DNA of 17,309 bases from Hyphomicrobiales bacterium (GCA_017849395.1 JAFIHO010000201.1:1-17309), one strand, 5' to 3'. Positions 1 through 8,508 are shown, counted from the stretch's first letter. The notes: generated from the letters alone by a model not told the origin. Made by a program: numbers and translations.

Positions 1-213
1 ATGGTGGCCACCATGCTGTTTGTGTTCGCACGGGTTTATCCGGACCGGTTGCCGCTGGTGCTTGCCGCGCTGGCGGTCTTGGCCACGTTGCTGCTGGTGG
101 GCGACTGGCATTTCCTGTCGGATATCCTGGCTGGGATGTTCCTGGGCGCGTTCGCGGGAAGTCTTGGCGGTGAACTAGCCCGCTCGCATTTCGCGCGGCG
201 GCGGGCGCATTGA
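1..213 (+). CDS. PAP2-family membrane phosphatase, C-terminal fragment
   Basis: This is the last 70 codons of a gene whose 5' part lies outside the window. The fragment is hydrophobic and carries GDWHFLSDILAG (about residues 35-46). That fits the third PAP2 (type 2 phosphatidic acid phosphatase) motif, whose core is His-x3-Asp, followed by a glycine-rich membrane segment. In this family the second motif, PSGH, often lies just before a Met-rich helix like the one at the start (MVATMLFVFAR). The window edge therefore probably cuts just after the PSGH motif, and the ATG at base 1 is an internal Met rather than the start. Family members dephosphorylate lipid phosphates or undecaprenyl pyrophosphate at the membrane; the substrate cannot be told from this piece. 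The tail ends in an Arg-rich stretch (ARRRAH). The gene converges on the HlyD gene with only 6 bp between the stops. Confidence 0.72.
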   Translation: MVATMLFVFARVYPDRLPLVLAALAVLATLLLVGDWHFLSDILAGMFLGAFAGSLGGELARSHFARRRAH

Positions 214-219
214 ACCACC

Positions 220-1644
220 TTATGGCTCGCGCATACCTTCATGCGCGGTGCGCAGCATCGGGTCCAGCACATATTCCGCGATGGAACGGTCGCCGGTCTT
301 GATCTCCGCCGTGGCGACAAGGCCGGGCCGGACACGGAACCTCCGCGCCGCGATGGCGCGCGGCGAATCCGTCAATTCCACCTGGGCGCGATAGACCAGT
401 CTTGTCTGGTCGCCTTCCTTGAGCTGGATGGAATCGGCGCTGAGAACATTGAGCCTGCCATTGAGCGTGCCCTGGCGCTGGAACGGATAGGCCTCCAGCT
501 TGACTTGCACCTCGTCGCCCACCTTTACATAACTGATGTCGCGCGAAGGCACATTGGCCTCGACATAGAGCTTGGCGCCATCGGGCACCAGGGTCAGAAG
601 GGTCTCGGCCTCGCGCAGCACCGAACCCACCGAACGGTTGGCGATTTCCAGGATCGTGCCGTCGGCCGGAGCGCGCAACTGGGTGAACTCCCTTAAGCGC
701 TGCGCCTTATTGAGGGTTTCCGACGCCTCGGCGAATTCCTGACGGGCCTGCACCAGTTGCTGGTTGTGATCGCTGCGCCATTTATCGAGGAAGGCGCGCC
801 GTTCCGCCGCCAGTTCGGCGCGCTGCTCCTCCAGCTTGCGGATATCGCCGGTCATGCCGGTGAGTTTGGTATCGATTTCCAGCGCATTGCTTTGCGCCCG
901 CATCACGTCCAGCGGCGCGCCCGCCTTCTGGTCGGCCAGCCGCTTGTAGATATCCACCACCTTGTAGGACATCTCGCGCTGCTGGGAGAGACTGGTCAGC
1001 GCGCTCTGCTGCGCCCGCAACTGGGATTCGACCGAACGCGACCGGCTGTCGCGCTGCGCCATCTCGGCGGCATAGGTGGCGCTTTCCTGAGCATAAATCT
1101 GGCCTTGCGTCTCCCATTCCGCGCCCGCTTCCGGCGCGAAGGGCGCGCCGCCAAGCTGCGCCTCAAGCCGCGCGATCTGGGCGGTGGTGCGTTCGACCTT
1201 GTGGCGCAGCGAGGCGACATCGGCCTGGGCGAAGGCAGGATCGAAGCTCACCAGCACCTGGCCCTTGCGCACATGATCGCCGGGTACCACGGCGATCCCG
1301 AGGATGCGTGAGGTGGTGAAAGGCTGCATCACAATCAATGGTGTGCGGGTGGCGATCTTACCAGGCGCTACCACGATGCGGTCCACCGAGCCGAACACAG
1401 CCCAAAGCATGGCGACCAGCAGCAGCGCTATCACGGTATAGAGCGCGGCATTGGCCGACACCGGCACCGGCGCCTCCTCGATCGCCACTGCATCCGGCTT
1501 GAAGCCATGGGCGATATTGTCGTCCTGGTGGGCGAAGTCATCCTGAAAACGGGAATCGATCCAGCGGTCCAACCGTTGCCAGCGGCCCGCCAGGATATCG
1601 CGCAGGGAAGTGCCCGCGTCCTTCATCGAGCCCGGCGCGCTCAT
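220..1644 (-). CDS. HlyD-family type I secretion periplasmic adaptor subunit
   Basis: A 474-residue membrane fusion protein. It would link the ABC exporter encoded just upstream to a TolC-like outer membrane channel. A cytoplasmic N-terminal stretch (1-66) is followed by one membrane helix (about 68-86) and a first biotinyl-lipoyl-like half (about 95-140). Next comes a long Gln/Glu/Arg/Ala-rich alpha-helical hairpin (about 142-315), then the second lipoyl half (LRAPADGTILEI) and a beta-barrel. The C-terminus, with GLVATAEIKTGDRSIAEYVL, is the conserved HlyD/PrtE-type end. Length is normal for the family. The ATG overlaps the exporter stop as ATGA (1641-1644), a typical translational-coupling junction. 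No secreted RTX-type substrate and no tolC are visible nearby, so the cargo is unknown. Confidence 0.93.
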   Translation of the reverse strand: MSAPGSMKDAGTSLRDILAGRWQRLDRWIDSRFQDDFAHQDDNIAHGFKPDAVAIEEAPVPVSANAALYTVIALLLVAMLWAVFGSVDRIVVAPGKIATRTPLIVMQPFTTSRILGIAVVPGDHVRKGQVLVSFDPAFAQADVASLRHKVERTTAQIARLEAQLGGAPFAPEAGAEWETQGQIYAQESATYAAEMAQRDSRSRSVESQLRAQQSALTSLSQQREMSYKVVDIYKRLADQKAGAPLDVMRAQSNALEIDTKLTGMTGDIRKLEEQRAELAAERRAFLDKWRSDHNQQLVQARQEFAEASETLNKAQRLREFTQLRAPADGTILEIANRSVGSVLREAETLLTLVPDGAKLYVEANVPSRDISYVKVGDEVQVKLEAYPFQRQGTLNGRLNVLSADSIQLKEGDQTRLVYRAQVELTDSPRAIAARRFRVRPGLVATAEIKTGDRSIAEYVLDPMLRTAHEGMREP

Positions 1645-3866
1645 GCGGGCCGTCCCGTCTGCTGCGCCCAGAGCTGGCGATAAACAGGATTGCGCGCCAG
1701 CAGCGCTGCATGGGTGCCGCTGTCGGCCAGCCTGCCCTCGTCCAGCACGAAGATGATGTCGGCGTCGCGAATGGTCTGCAAACGATGCGAGATGACGATG
1801 GCGGTGCGGCCCCTGGCGATCTCGGCGAGGTTGCGCACCACCACCGCCTCGCTGTCGGGATCAAGCGCGCTGGTCGCCTCGTCGAATATGATAATGCGGG
1901 GGCGGCGCAGCAGGGCGCGGGCGATAGAAAGGCGCTGCTTCTGGCCGCCGGACAAATTGACCGCGCCTTCCTCAAGCTCGGTGTCATAGCGCTTGGGCAG
2001 TTGCTGGATGAACTCGTCTGCGCCCGCCATGCGCGCCGCCCGCACGATGTCCTCCAGGCTGGCGGTGGGTTCGCCCATGCGGATGTTGTCGCGGATGGTG
2101 CCGCGGAACAGGAACGGATCCTGGGGCACCACGCCACTCTGGCTGCGCAGATAAGCCAGGTCGATATCGCGGATATTGTGGCCGTCGATGCGGATCGCGC
2201 CCTCTCCAACATAATAAAGTCCCTGCAGCAAAGCCGAAAGCGTCGTCTTGCCCGATCCGCTGCGTCCGACAATGCCGACCATGCTGCCCGCGGGAATGCG
2301 GGCTGAGAAATCGCGCAGCGCCGGCTGTTCGGTGCCCGGATAGCGGAAGGTGACGTGGTCCAGTTCAATGTCACCGCGCAAGGCCGGGGTCAGGCCGCGC
2401 CGGTGGCTCATTTCCACAGGACGGTTCATGATCTCGCCCAGCATTTGCACCGACATCAGAGCTTCCTGATAATGGTTCAAGAGGCCGATCAGTTGCAGCA
2501 CAGGACTTGTGACCCGCGACGACAGCATGTTGAACGCCACCAGACCCCCGACCGTCAGGTTATGGCGGAAGACCAGGAAAGCGCCCACCACCACGATAGT
2601 GACGGTCAGGGCGCGCTCGATGAATTGCGACACGCTGTTGGCGAATAGACAGATTTTTCCCACCTGGACATAGGTCCGCACCGCTTCGGCGGCGGCGCTG
2701 TCCCACGCTTCCTGGCGGCGTGGCTCCAGATTGAGCGACTTGACGGTGCGCATGCCATGCACGCTCTCGACAAGCAGCGACTGGCGCTGCGCTTCCGCCT
2801 CGTAGAGCTTCTTCAAGCGGCGGCGGTACGGGCCGATCATCGCGGCGATGATACCTGCCAGAATAAACGTGACGATCAGCACGACTCCGGTGAGCCACAT
2901 ACTGTACCAGGCCATCAGCGGCAGGAACACTATCAGCGCCGGAAGGTCGAGCAGGGTGGTCAAGAGGCGACCGGTGAGGAACTCGCGAATCTGGATGCCC
3001 TGCTGCATGTGCTTTGTCACCACGCCCGCCAGCGCATTCTCGAAAAATCCGATCGGCAATCCCATCAAGTGCTGGAAGCTGGCCCGCGCCAGCCGGATAT
3101 CGATGCGGCTGGCGGTACGCAGCACGAAATAGCCACGCAGCCAGCCCAATATGGCGTCGAAGCCGATGGCGATGCTGACGCCAACCGCCACCACGATGAG
3201 AGTGGAGATGCTGAGATAGACCAGTACCCGGTCGATCACGATCTGGAAGAATACCGGCACCGCCAGCGCCAGCACATGCATGGCAAGCGCAGCGATCACG
3301 ACGTTGCGCAACAGGGCGCGCTGGCGCCAGAATTCCGGCACGAACCAGCCCAGCGCAAAGCGCCGGTCGGTGTCTGTCAGCTTGTGCACGCGCTTGAGAA
3401 GGATGATCTCGCCGGTCCAGTGGGTGGTGAATTCCGCGCGCGGCACCGGAAACTGGTTGGCTTCGGGGGCGCGGGGATTGAACATCACCACCGCCTCGCC
3501 CGCCGTGTCGGTTTGGGGGGCGGTTTGCAGCACCACGACATAGGCGCCATTGTTCAGGCGCGCCAGGAACGGCGTCAGCCGCGCGAAACGTTGCAGGCGC
3601 TGCCAATCCAGTTTGTGAACGAAAGCCCGCAGGCCTTCGGCGCGGGCGGCGCGCGCCAGCTCTTCCGCATCAGGCTCTCGGTCGCAGCCATGGACATGCA
3701 GCAGGCGCGGCAGGCTCCAGTCCAGGCCCATGTTGCGCGCGATGGCGGCAAGGCCCTTCAGGCCGGTCTGTTCGCAAGCCGACAGGCCGGGCGGCAAATC
3801 ATCCATCGCCGGTCCCGCCCTGGGTCCGGAAGCCGCAGAATTGTTGGGAGGTGCGGCGCTCATCAC
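1641..3866 (-). CDS. Type I secretion ABC exporter (HlyB-like) with inactive C39-like domain
   Basis: A 741-residue inner-membrane exporter with fused ATPase. Residues about 30-160 form a C39 peptidase-like domain. Aligned by eye with C39 peptidases, the catalytic Cys position is Thr34 (QTGLKGLAAIARNMG), and the usual His region reads NNGAYVVVLQ without His. It is therefore a non-proteolytic CLD domain as in HlyB, expected to bind cargo rather than cut a leader. Residues about 180-470 hold the six-helix ABC membrane domain. The ATPase has Walker A GRSGSGKTT (Lys540), signature LSGGQ (638-642), Walker B IIIFDEATSALD (Asp662, Glu663) and the switch His694, so it looks active. The start is GTG at 3866 or the adjacent ATG at 3863; AAGG lies upstream. 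MDDLPPG at residue 21 is another possible start. It lies 6 bp after a small upstream gene and overlaps hlyD by 4 bp. Confidence 0.94.
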   Translation of the reverse strand: MMSAAPPNNSAASGPRAGPAMDDLPPGLSACEQTGLKGLAAIARNMGLDWSLPRLLHVHGCDREPDAEELARAARAEGLRAFVHKLDWQRLQRFARLTPFLARLNNGAYVVVLQTAPQTDTAGEAVVMFNPRAPEANQFPVPRAEFTTHWTGEIILLKRVHKLTDTDRRFALGWFVPEFWRQRALLRNVVIAALAMHVLALAVPVFFQIVIDRVLVYLSISTLIVVAVGVSIAIGFDAILGWLRGYFVLRTASRIDIRLARASFQHLMGLPIGFFENALAGVVTKHMQQGIQIREFLTGRLLTTLLDLPALIVFLPLMAWYSMWLTGVVLIVTFILAGIIAAMIGPYRRRLKKLYEAEAQRQSLLVESVHGMRTVKSLNLEPRRQEAWDSAAAEAVRTYVQVGKICLFANSVSQFIERALTVTIVVVGAFLVFRHNLTVGGLVAFNMLSSRVTSPVLQLIGLLNHYQEALMSVQMLGEIMNRPVEMSHRRGLTPALRGDIELDHVTFRYPGTEQPALRDFSARIPAGSMVGIVGRSGSGKTTLSALLQGLYYVGEGAIRIDGHNIRDIDLAYLRSQSGVVPQDPFLFRGTIRDNIRMGEPTASLEDIVRAARMAGADEFIQQLPKRYDTELEEGAVNLSGGQKQRLSIARALLRRPRIIIFDEATSALDPDSEAVVVRNLAEIARGRTAIVISHRLQTIRDADIIFVLDEGRLADSGTHAALLARNPVYRQLWAQQTGRPA

Positions 3867-3872
3867 ACGGCC

Positions 3873-4202
3873 TTAAGGAAAGGGCCGTGTGGGTGGGGAC
3901 GCGGGTGCGGATGGCGCGGACAGTGCCGGTTCGACCAGAACCGGTCCGGCGGATTGCTCGGGCGCGGGAGGTTCATCGCGCGGACGCGCTGTTACGGGGC
4001 GGATAGCGCGCGCGACTTCATGAATTTTTTCCGCAGCGGCTAGGAAGGCATCCGCGGGCATAACGACCCGCTGGCGGAACACCAGAAGCGGCTGGCCGCG
4101 CGCGTCCTTCTCGGTCGGCGAATAGGAAACCAGGTCAAGGCGCACCGTTCCGGCGACCGACATGATGGCGCTGAGCCCGTCTGCGAAAACCTGATCGCTC
4201 AT
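3873..4202 (-). CDS. Small protein of unknown function heading the type I secretion operon
   Basis: A 109-residue protein starting MSDQVFADGLSAI. I chose the ATG at 4202 because GGAGG sits 5 bases before it. Upstream in-frame starts (TTG at 4280, ATGs at 4271, 4253 and 4238) lack such a site. Residues 1-70 look folded: a beta-type stretch (TVRLDLVSYSPTEKDA, then VFRQRVVMPADAFLAAAEKI) followed by a helix. Residues 71-109 are a Pro/Ala/Ser-rich, probably disordered tail ending PTRPFP. There is no signal peptide or membrane helix, so it should be cytoplasmic. I recall similar short conserved hypothetical proteins next to type I secretion genes in alphaproteobacteria, but cannot name a family. 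The stop lies 6 bp from the exporter start, so the genes are co-transcribed. A role in cargo or exporter function is inferred from position only. Confidence 0.75.
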   Translation of the reverse strand: MSDQVFADGLSAIMSVAGTVRLDLVSYSPTEKDARGQPLLVFRQRVVMPADAFLAAAEKIHEVARAIRPVTARPRDEPPAPEQSAGPVLVEPALSAPSAPASPPTRPFP

Positions 4203-4334
4203 TTGAACCTCCAGCGCCGCGGTCCCATCAGGTACCATTCCGCCATACTTCATGGCTGCGGCGAATGCCATGAAGGGCAATTATGGTTACTGGATCGTTT
4301 ACTTCTTTCCCTTGACGATAACCTTTGTTCGCCA

Positions 4335-4350
4335 CCCCAATAGCTTGGGG
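4335..4350. terminator. Small hairpin downstream of the M3 peptidase gene
   Basis: CCCCAA and TTGGGG form a perfect 6-bp stem with a 4-base loop, about 30 bp past the peptidase stop on the minus strand. There is no following T-run on the minus strand, so intrinsic termination is uncertain. The hairpin lies in the 176-bp gap before the small gene of the secretion operon (4203-4378), which must also hold that operon's promoter. I saw a CATAAT box in that gap but no convincing -35 element. Confidence 0.35.
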
Positions 4351-4378
4351 GTATCGAAACGGGCTCCGCAACAAATGG

Positions 4379-6499
4379 TCAGCCCGGCGTGAGGCCGCGA
4401 TGTTTCAGCATCGGACCGACATCGGGGTCCTTGCCGTAGAAGGCGCGGAACATGGGGCCGTAATCCAGCGTATGGCCCCGCGACAGGATGAGGTCGCGGA
4501 AACGCCGACCGTTGGCGCGGGTCAGGCCGCCATTCTTCTCGAACCAGGAATAGGAATCGGTATCCAGCATCACCGTCCACTGATAGGCGTAATAGGCGGC
4601 GGCGTAGCCGTTGGACCAGATGTGCAGGAAATAGCTGGTGCGATAGCGGGTCGGGACGTTGGGGAAATCCGTGCCGGTTTTCTTCAGCGCCTGCACCTCG
4701 AATGCATCCACATCCTGTTTCGGCGCGTCGGCGGCCAGGTCGTGCCATTGCAGGTCCAGTTCGGACGCCGCCAGCAATTCGCCCAGCGCATAGCCCTGGC
4801 CCCAGACCTGTGAACGCTTGATCTTGTCCACCAGCCCGGCAGGCATTGGCTGATGCGTCTGGTAATGGAGCGCGTAGTTCTTCAGCACATCGGGATAAAG
4901 CGCCCAATGTTCGTTGAACTGGGACGGGAATTCCACAAAGTCCCGCGCGACATTGGTGCCCGATACGAGAGGATAGGTCTGGTCCGCGAACATGCCGTGC
5001 AGCGCATGGCCGAACTCATGGAACATGGTGGTGACGTCGTCGAAGCTGATCAACACCGGCTGCCCCGGCGCGGGCTTGGTGAAATTGGCGACATTGAATA
5101 CCACCGGCTTTGTGCCGAACAATTTGGACTGGCCCACGAAATTGCTCATCCAGGCGCCGCCGGATTTGTTGTCGCGCTTGAAATAGTCGAAATACATCAG
5201 GGCGAGTGGCGTGCCATTCTCCTCGAACACTTCGAACACCCGCACATCGGGATGATAGACCGGGATGTCCTTGCGCTCCTTGAAGGTGATGCCATAGAGG
5301 CGGGTCGCCGCATAGAACACGCCCTTTTCCAGCACCGTGTTCAGTTCGAAATAGGGCTTGAGCTGGTTTTCATCCAGGTCATAGCGTTCCTTGCGCACCT
5401 GTTCGGCGTAGCGCTGCCAATCCCAGGGCTTCAGGTCGAAATGCTTGCCCTCCTTGTCGATGGCGGCCTGCACCAGCGCGGATTCCTGTTTGATCTTGCG
5501 GGCGGTCGGGCCGATCAGCGCCTTGAGGAATTTCTGTACCGCCTCCGGCGTTTCGGCCATCTGGTCGTAAAGGGCATAGGCCGCATAGCTGGGATAGCCC
5601 AGCAGCTTCGCCTTCTGCGCGCGCAACTGGGCGATTTCGACAATGCTGGCGCGGGTATCGTTCTTGTCGCCCTTTTCCGTCGCGGTCCAGCGGGCATTGA
5701 ACAGTCTTTCGCGCACCGCGCGATCGGACAAGGACAGCAGCGCGGGCTGCTGGGTCGTGTTCTGCAGCGGGATGACGAACTTGCCGTCCAGCTTGCGCGT
5801 CTTCGCTTCGTTCGCAGCGGTGGCAATCTCGCCATCACTGAACCCGGCAAGCTCGTCCTTGCTGTCGAGCACCAGCGCGCCTGCCTTGGTGGCGGCCAGC
5901 AGTTTTTGCTGGAAGGCGGTTTCCAGAGTCGCGGCGCGCTTGTTGATGTCGCGCAGCTTCGCCTTGTCGGGATCGGACAGCAGTGCTCCCGCATGGACGA
6001 ACTGGCGATAATAGATTTTCAGAACCTGAAGCTGCTCGGCATTCAGGTTCAGGCTGGCGCTGTTGTCGTAGAGCGTCTTGACGCGGGCGAATAGTTTCTC
6101 ATTGAGGTAGATGGAGTCCTGATGTGCGGCCAGTTTCGGCGCGATATCGGCCTGGACCTTGTCCAGCGCAGGATTGGTGTTGGCCTGCACAACCGCGAAG
6201 AAGGCGTTGCCGGCCCGGTCCAGCATACGGCCGGATTGTTCCATCGCCACAATGGTATTGTCGAAGGTGGGTGCGGCGGGATTCGCGGCGATCGCATCCA
6301 TCTCCGCCGCCTGCTGCTTCATGCCCAGTTCGAGCGCCGGGCCATAGTCACTATCCTTGATCTTGTCGAAAGGCGGAGCGTGGTAGGGCAGGCTTGAAAC
6401 CACGGCAAAAGGGTTGGGCCGGGGCGGGGGCGAGGAGGCCGGAGGCGAACAGGCCAGCAGCGCCGAAATTCCCGCGCCCAGAGCCAGAATTTTCTTCAT
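4379..6499 (-). CDS. dcp: M3-family metallopeptidase, Dcp-like, predicted lipoprotein
   Basis: A 706-residue zinc peptidase of the thimet/Dcp family (M3), which usually cleaves dipeptides or short pieces from oligopeptides. The zinc site is HEFGH at 494-498 within TTMFHEFGHALHGMF; Glu523 in the following GTNVARDFVEFPSQ segment is the expected third ligand. Both match active M3 enzymes, and the length fits the family (about 680). The N-terminus, MKKILALGAGISALLAC, is a lipoprotein signal with the lipobox LLAC at Cys17. It is followed by a Ser/Pro-rich linker, so the enzyme is probably anchored on the periplasmic side of a membrane rather than cytoplasmic like E. coli Dcp. The ATG at 6499 has GAGG about 6 bases upstream. 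The gene is divergent from denD, with starts 66 bp apart. dcp is used as a family label; oligopeptidase A-like specificity cannot be excluded. Confidence 0.93.
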   Translation of the reverse strand: MKKILALGAGISALLACSPPASSPPPRPNPFAVVSSLPYHAPPFDKIKDSDYGPALELGMKQQAAEMDAIAANPAAPTFDNTIVAMEQSGRMLDRAGNAFFAVVQANTNPALDKVQADIAPKLAAHQDSIYLNEKLFARVKTLYDNSASLNLNAEQLQVLKIYYRQFVHAGALLSDPDKAKLRDINKRAATLETAFQQKLLAATKAGALVLDSKDELAGFSDGEIATAANEAKTRKLDGKFVIPLQNTTQQPALLSLSDRAVRERLFNARWTATEKGDKNDTRASIVEIAQLRAQKAKLLGYPSYAAYALYDQMAETPEAVQKFLKALIGPTARKIKQESALVQAAIDKEGKHFDLKPWDWQRYAEQVRKERYDLDENQLKPYFELNTVLEKGVFYAATRLYGITFKERKDIPVYHPDVRVFEVFEENGTPLALMYFDYFKRDNKSGGAWMSNFVGQSKLFGTKPVVFNVANFTKPAPGQPVLISFDDVTTMFHEFGHALHGMFADQTYPLVSGTNVARDFVEFPSQFNEHWALYPDVLKNYALHYQTHQPMPAGLVDKIKRSQVWGQGYALGELLAASELDLQWHDLAADAPKQDVDAFEVQALKKTGTDFPNVPTRYRTSYFLHIWSNGYAAAYYAYQWTVMLDTDSYSWFEKNGGLTRANGRRFRDLILSRGHTLDYGPMFRAFYGKDPDVGPMLKHRGLTPG

Positions 6500-6565
6500 G
6501 CCACGCCTCGAAAAAAGGAAGGTTTCCAGATAGTGATTGCCACCAGCAAAAATTGAAAGCGGGAA

Positions 6566-7552
6566 ATGGGCATGAAAATCCTGATCATCGGCGCGGCCGG
6601 CATGGTGGGGCGCAAGCTGACCGAGGCGCTGATCGCCGGACGGCTGCCGGGCACCATCGACAGCCTGGTTTTAAGCGATGTGGTCGAAGCCTCCATTCCG
6701 CAAGGCGCGCCCGCGAAGACCCGCAGCGTGGTGACCGACCTGTCCGATCCGGGCGCCGCGGAAAAGCTGATCGCCGACAAGCCGGACCTGATCTTTCATC
6801 TGGCCGCCATTGTGTCGGGCGAAGCGGAAGCGGATTTCGACAAGGGGTATCGGGTCAATTTCGATGGCACCCGTGCGCTGTTCGAGGCGATCCGGCAGGA
6901 GAATCTGAAAACCCGTTACAAGCCCAAGCTGGTGTTCACATCGTCCATCGCGATTTTTGGGGAACCCTTTCCCGATGCGATTCCCGACGATTTCTTCCAT
7001 ACGCCGCTGTCGAGCTATGGCACCCAGAAGGCGATGGGCGAATTGCTGCTGGCCGATTACAGCCGCCGCGGCTTCTTCGACGGCATCGGCATCCGCCTGC
7101 CCACCATCTGCGTGCGGCCGGGCGCGCCCAACAAGGCGGCGTCGGGCTTCTTCTCGGGCATCCTGCGCGAGCCGCTGTCGGGCAAGGAAGCCAAGCTGCC
7201 GGTCAGCGAGCAGACGCGCCACTGGTTCGCCTCCCCGCGCGCGGCGGTGAACTTCCTGCTCCATGCCGCGACGCTGGATACGGCGAAGCTGGGAGCGCGG
7301 CGCAATCTGACCATGCCGGGAATTTCCGCCACGGTGGGCGAGGAGATTGAGGCGTTGCGCCGCGCGGCAGGTGACAAGGCGGTGGCGCTGATCAAGCGGG
7401 AAGCCGATCCGGCTGTGGCGAAGCTGGTGGCGGGCTGGCCGCGCAATTTCGATGCCTCGCGCGCTACATCGCTGGGCTTTCAGGCAGAAAAAAGTTTCGA
7501 CGAGATCATCACTGCTCATATTGAGGATGAGCTGGGTGGGAAGACCGGCTGA
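6566..7552 (+). CDS. denD: D-erythronate dehydrogenase, SDR-type
   Basis: A 328-residue extended short-chain dehydrogenase of the NAD-dependent epimerase/dehydratase superfamily. The nucleotide-binding motif GAAGMVG lies at 9-15, the active-site serines at about 126-127 (TSSIAIFG), and Tyr151-x3-Lys155 in YGTQK. The C-terminal half (RHWFASPRAAVNFLLHA, LTMPGISATVGEEIEAL and the final SLGFQAEKSFDEII) resembles DenD. That enzyme oxidises D-erythronate to 2-oxo-tetronate at the start of the four-carbon acid sugar pathway. The pathway partners (DenK/OtnK-type kinase, OtnC aldolase, OtnI isomerase) are not in the window, so in vivo use is unproven. Start is the ATG at 6566 (weak GCGGGAA before it) or the ATG at 6572. 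It is divergent from the M3 peptidase gene and convergent with the transglycosylase gene. Confidence 0.86.
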   Translation: MGMKILIIGAAGMVGRKLTEALIAGRLPGTIDSLVLSDVVEASIPQGAPAKTRSVVTDLSDPGAAEKLIADKPDLIFHLAAIVSGEAEADFDKGYRVNFDGTRALFEAIRQENLKTRYKPKLVFTSSIAIFGEPFPDAIPDDFFHTPLSSYGTQKAMGELLLADYSRRGFFDGIGIRLPTICVRPGAPNKAASGFFSGILREPLSGKEAKLPVSEQTRHWFASPRAAVNFLLHAATLDTAKLGARRNLTMPGISATVGEEIEALRRAAGDKAVALIKREADPAVAKLVAGWPRNFDASRATSLGFQAEKSFDEIITAHIEDELGGKTG

Positions 7553-7579
7553 GAGCCGGCTGCCCGCTTATGCGGGCAG
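7545..7579. terminator. Two tandem hairpins between convergent denD and transglycosylase genes
   Basis: The first hairpin is CCGGCT-GAG-AGCCGG (7545-7559), with its loop overlapping the denD stop codon. The second is CTGCCCGC-TTAT-GCGGGCAG (7560-7579), a perfect 8-bp stem with a 4-base loop. They lie head to tail in the 41-bp convergent junction and could stop transcription from both sides. Neither is followed by a long T-run, so they may be U-tract-poor or processing-type 3' ends. Confidence 0.6.
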
Positions 7580-7593
7580 GGCAGATCCGTTTC

Positions 7594-8454
7594 CTAACCG
7601 CTGCGGCCGCGCAGCAGCGTGGTGACCGTGGCGAGATCTTCGCGAACGGCCTGACGCTGGGCGCCGATATTGAGCACCGCCTGCACATCGTCGCCGAACT
7701 CGCCCGGCAGCGCGGCGCGCAGGCCGCTGATGGTCGCGATTTCGATCCAGACCGGCGTGCCGTCGGGGCGGGTGAATTTCACCTTATCCGCAGCCATGGC
7801 CGCGCCGGTGCCCAGCAGTTTCGCGATACCCGCGATATAATTGCGGGTCTCAGCCGGAAGCTGGGCGCCCTTGCTGAGGTGGTTCTCCAGATTGCCGGGA
7901 CCATTGTTGTAAGCGGCAAACATCGCCGGATATCCATATTTGCCGTGCAGCCAGCGCAGATAGGCGGTACCCGCCATGATGTTGTCACGTGGGTCGAAAG
8001 GATCGTCGCCCAGACGGTATTGCTGACGCATTTCCTCATAAGTGCCCGGCATCACCTGCATGATCCCGACCGCGCCTGCGCTGGACGTGATCGGCATATC
8101 GCCCTGCAACACGGTGCGGCCGCCGCTTTCCATCCGGATCACGGCACGAATCCACTTCTCCGGCACCTTGAACCGCCGTGAAGCTTCAGCGATCAGCGGA
8201 TCCCAGCGCGTCATCAGCGCGCGCGGCCCCATTGCGGTTTCCTGGTCGAACAGCGAAGGCGAAACTTCGACAGGCGCAGCCGCAGTGACGTGCTGAACCA
8301 TTTGCGTGATCGGCAGCGATCCAAGCGGCGGCACATGCAGGCTGTTGTCGCGCATCGCCATGGCGCAAATGACCATGAGAAAACCGGCAAGCACCAGAAA
8401 GACAGGATTGGCAGGCTTCTGCGCGTGCGCTTGAGCGGGACTTTGAGAACGCAT
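7594..8454 (-). CDS. Membrane-anchored lytic transglycosylase (SLT domain)
   Basis: A 286-residue protein that would cleave peptidoglycan glycan strands to 1,6-anhydro ends in the periplasm. A short cytoplasmic stretch (MRSQSPAQAHAQ) is followed by one membrane helix (PVFLVLAGFLMVICAMAM, about 16-33) and a periplasmic linker. The SLT domain is at about 90-215, with catalytic Glu109 in RMESGGRT, then AVGIMQVMPGTYEEM and AAYNNGPGNLE, the standard family 1 motifs. The reading frame extends upstream to 8559, but I place the start at the ATG at 8454. A plausible promoter (TTGACG/TTTAAA, 8509-8538) lies inside that extension, and the extra residues are basic and atypical. The Shine-Dalgarno is weak (AGAAAG). 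The gene lies downstream of the quinohemoprotein gene but is separated from it by a strong hairpin. Confidence 0.9.
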   Translation of the reverse strand: MRSQSPAQAHAQKPANPVFLVLAGFLMVICAMAMRDNSLHVPPLGSLPITQMVQHVTAAAPVEVSPSLFDQETAMGPRALMTRWDPLIAEASRRFKVPEKWIRAVIRMESGGRTVLQGDMPITSSAGAVGIMQVMPGTYEEMRQQYRLGDDPFDPRDNIMAGTAYLRWLHGKYGYPAMFAAYNNGPGNLENHLSKGAQLPAETRNYIAGIAKLLGTGAAMAADKVKFTRPDGTPVWIEIATISGLRAALPGEFGDDVQAVLNIGAQRQAVREDLATVTTLLRGRSG

Positions 8455-8508
8455 CGAAACTTTCTGTTTCCGAGGAACGGACAACGCCCGCAGGCGTTTT
8501 GCGGCGCT

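Noticed and set aside
2757..4043. 428-codon + strand frame opposite the exporter
   Set aside because: It covers the exporter with intact Walker and signature motifs on the other strand; the product is His/Gln/Arg-rich with no domain.
4853..6094. 413-codon + strand frame opposite the M3 peptidase
   Set aside because: It is a shadow of the peptidase coding sequence, whose zinc motif and signal leave no doubt about the strand.
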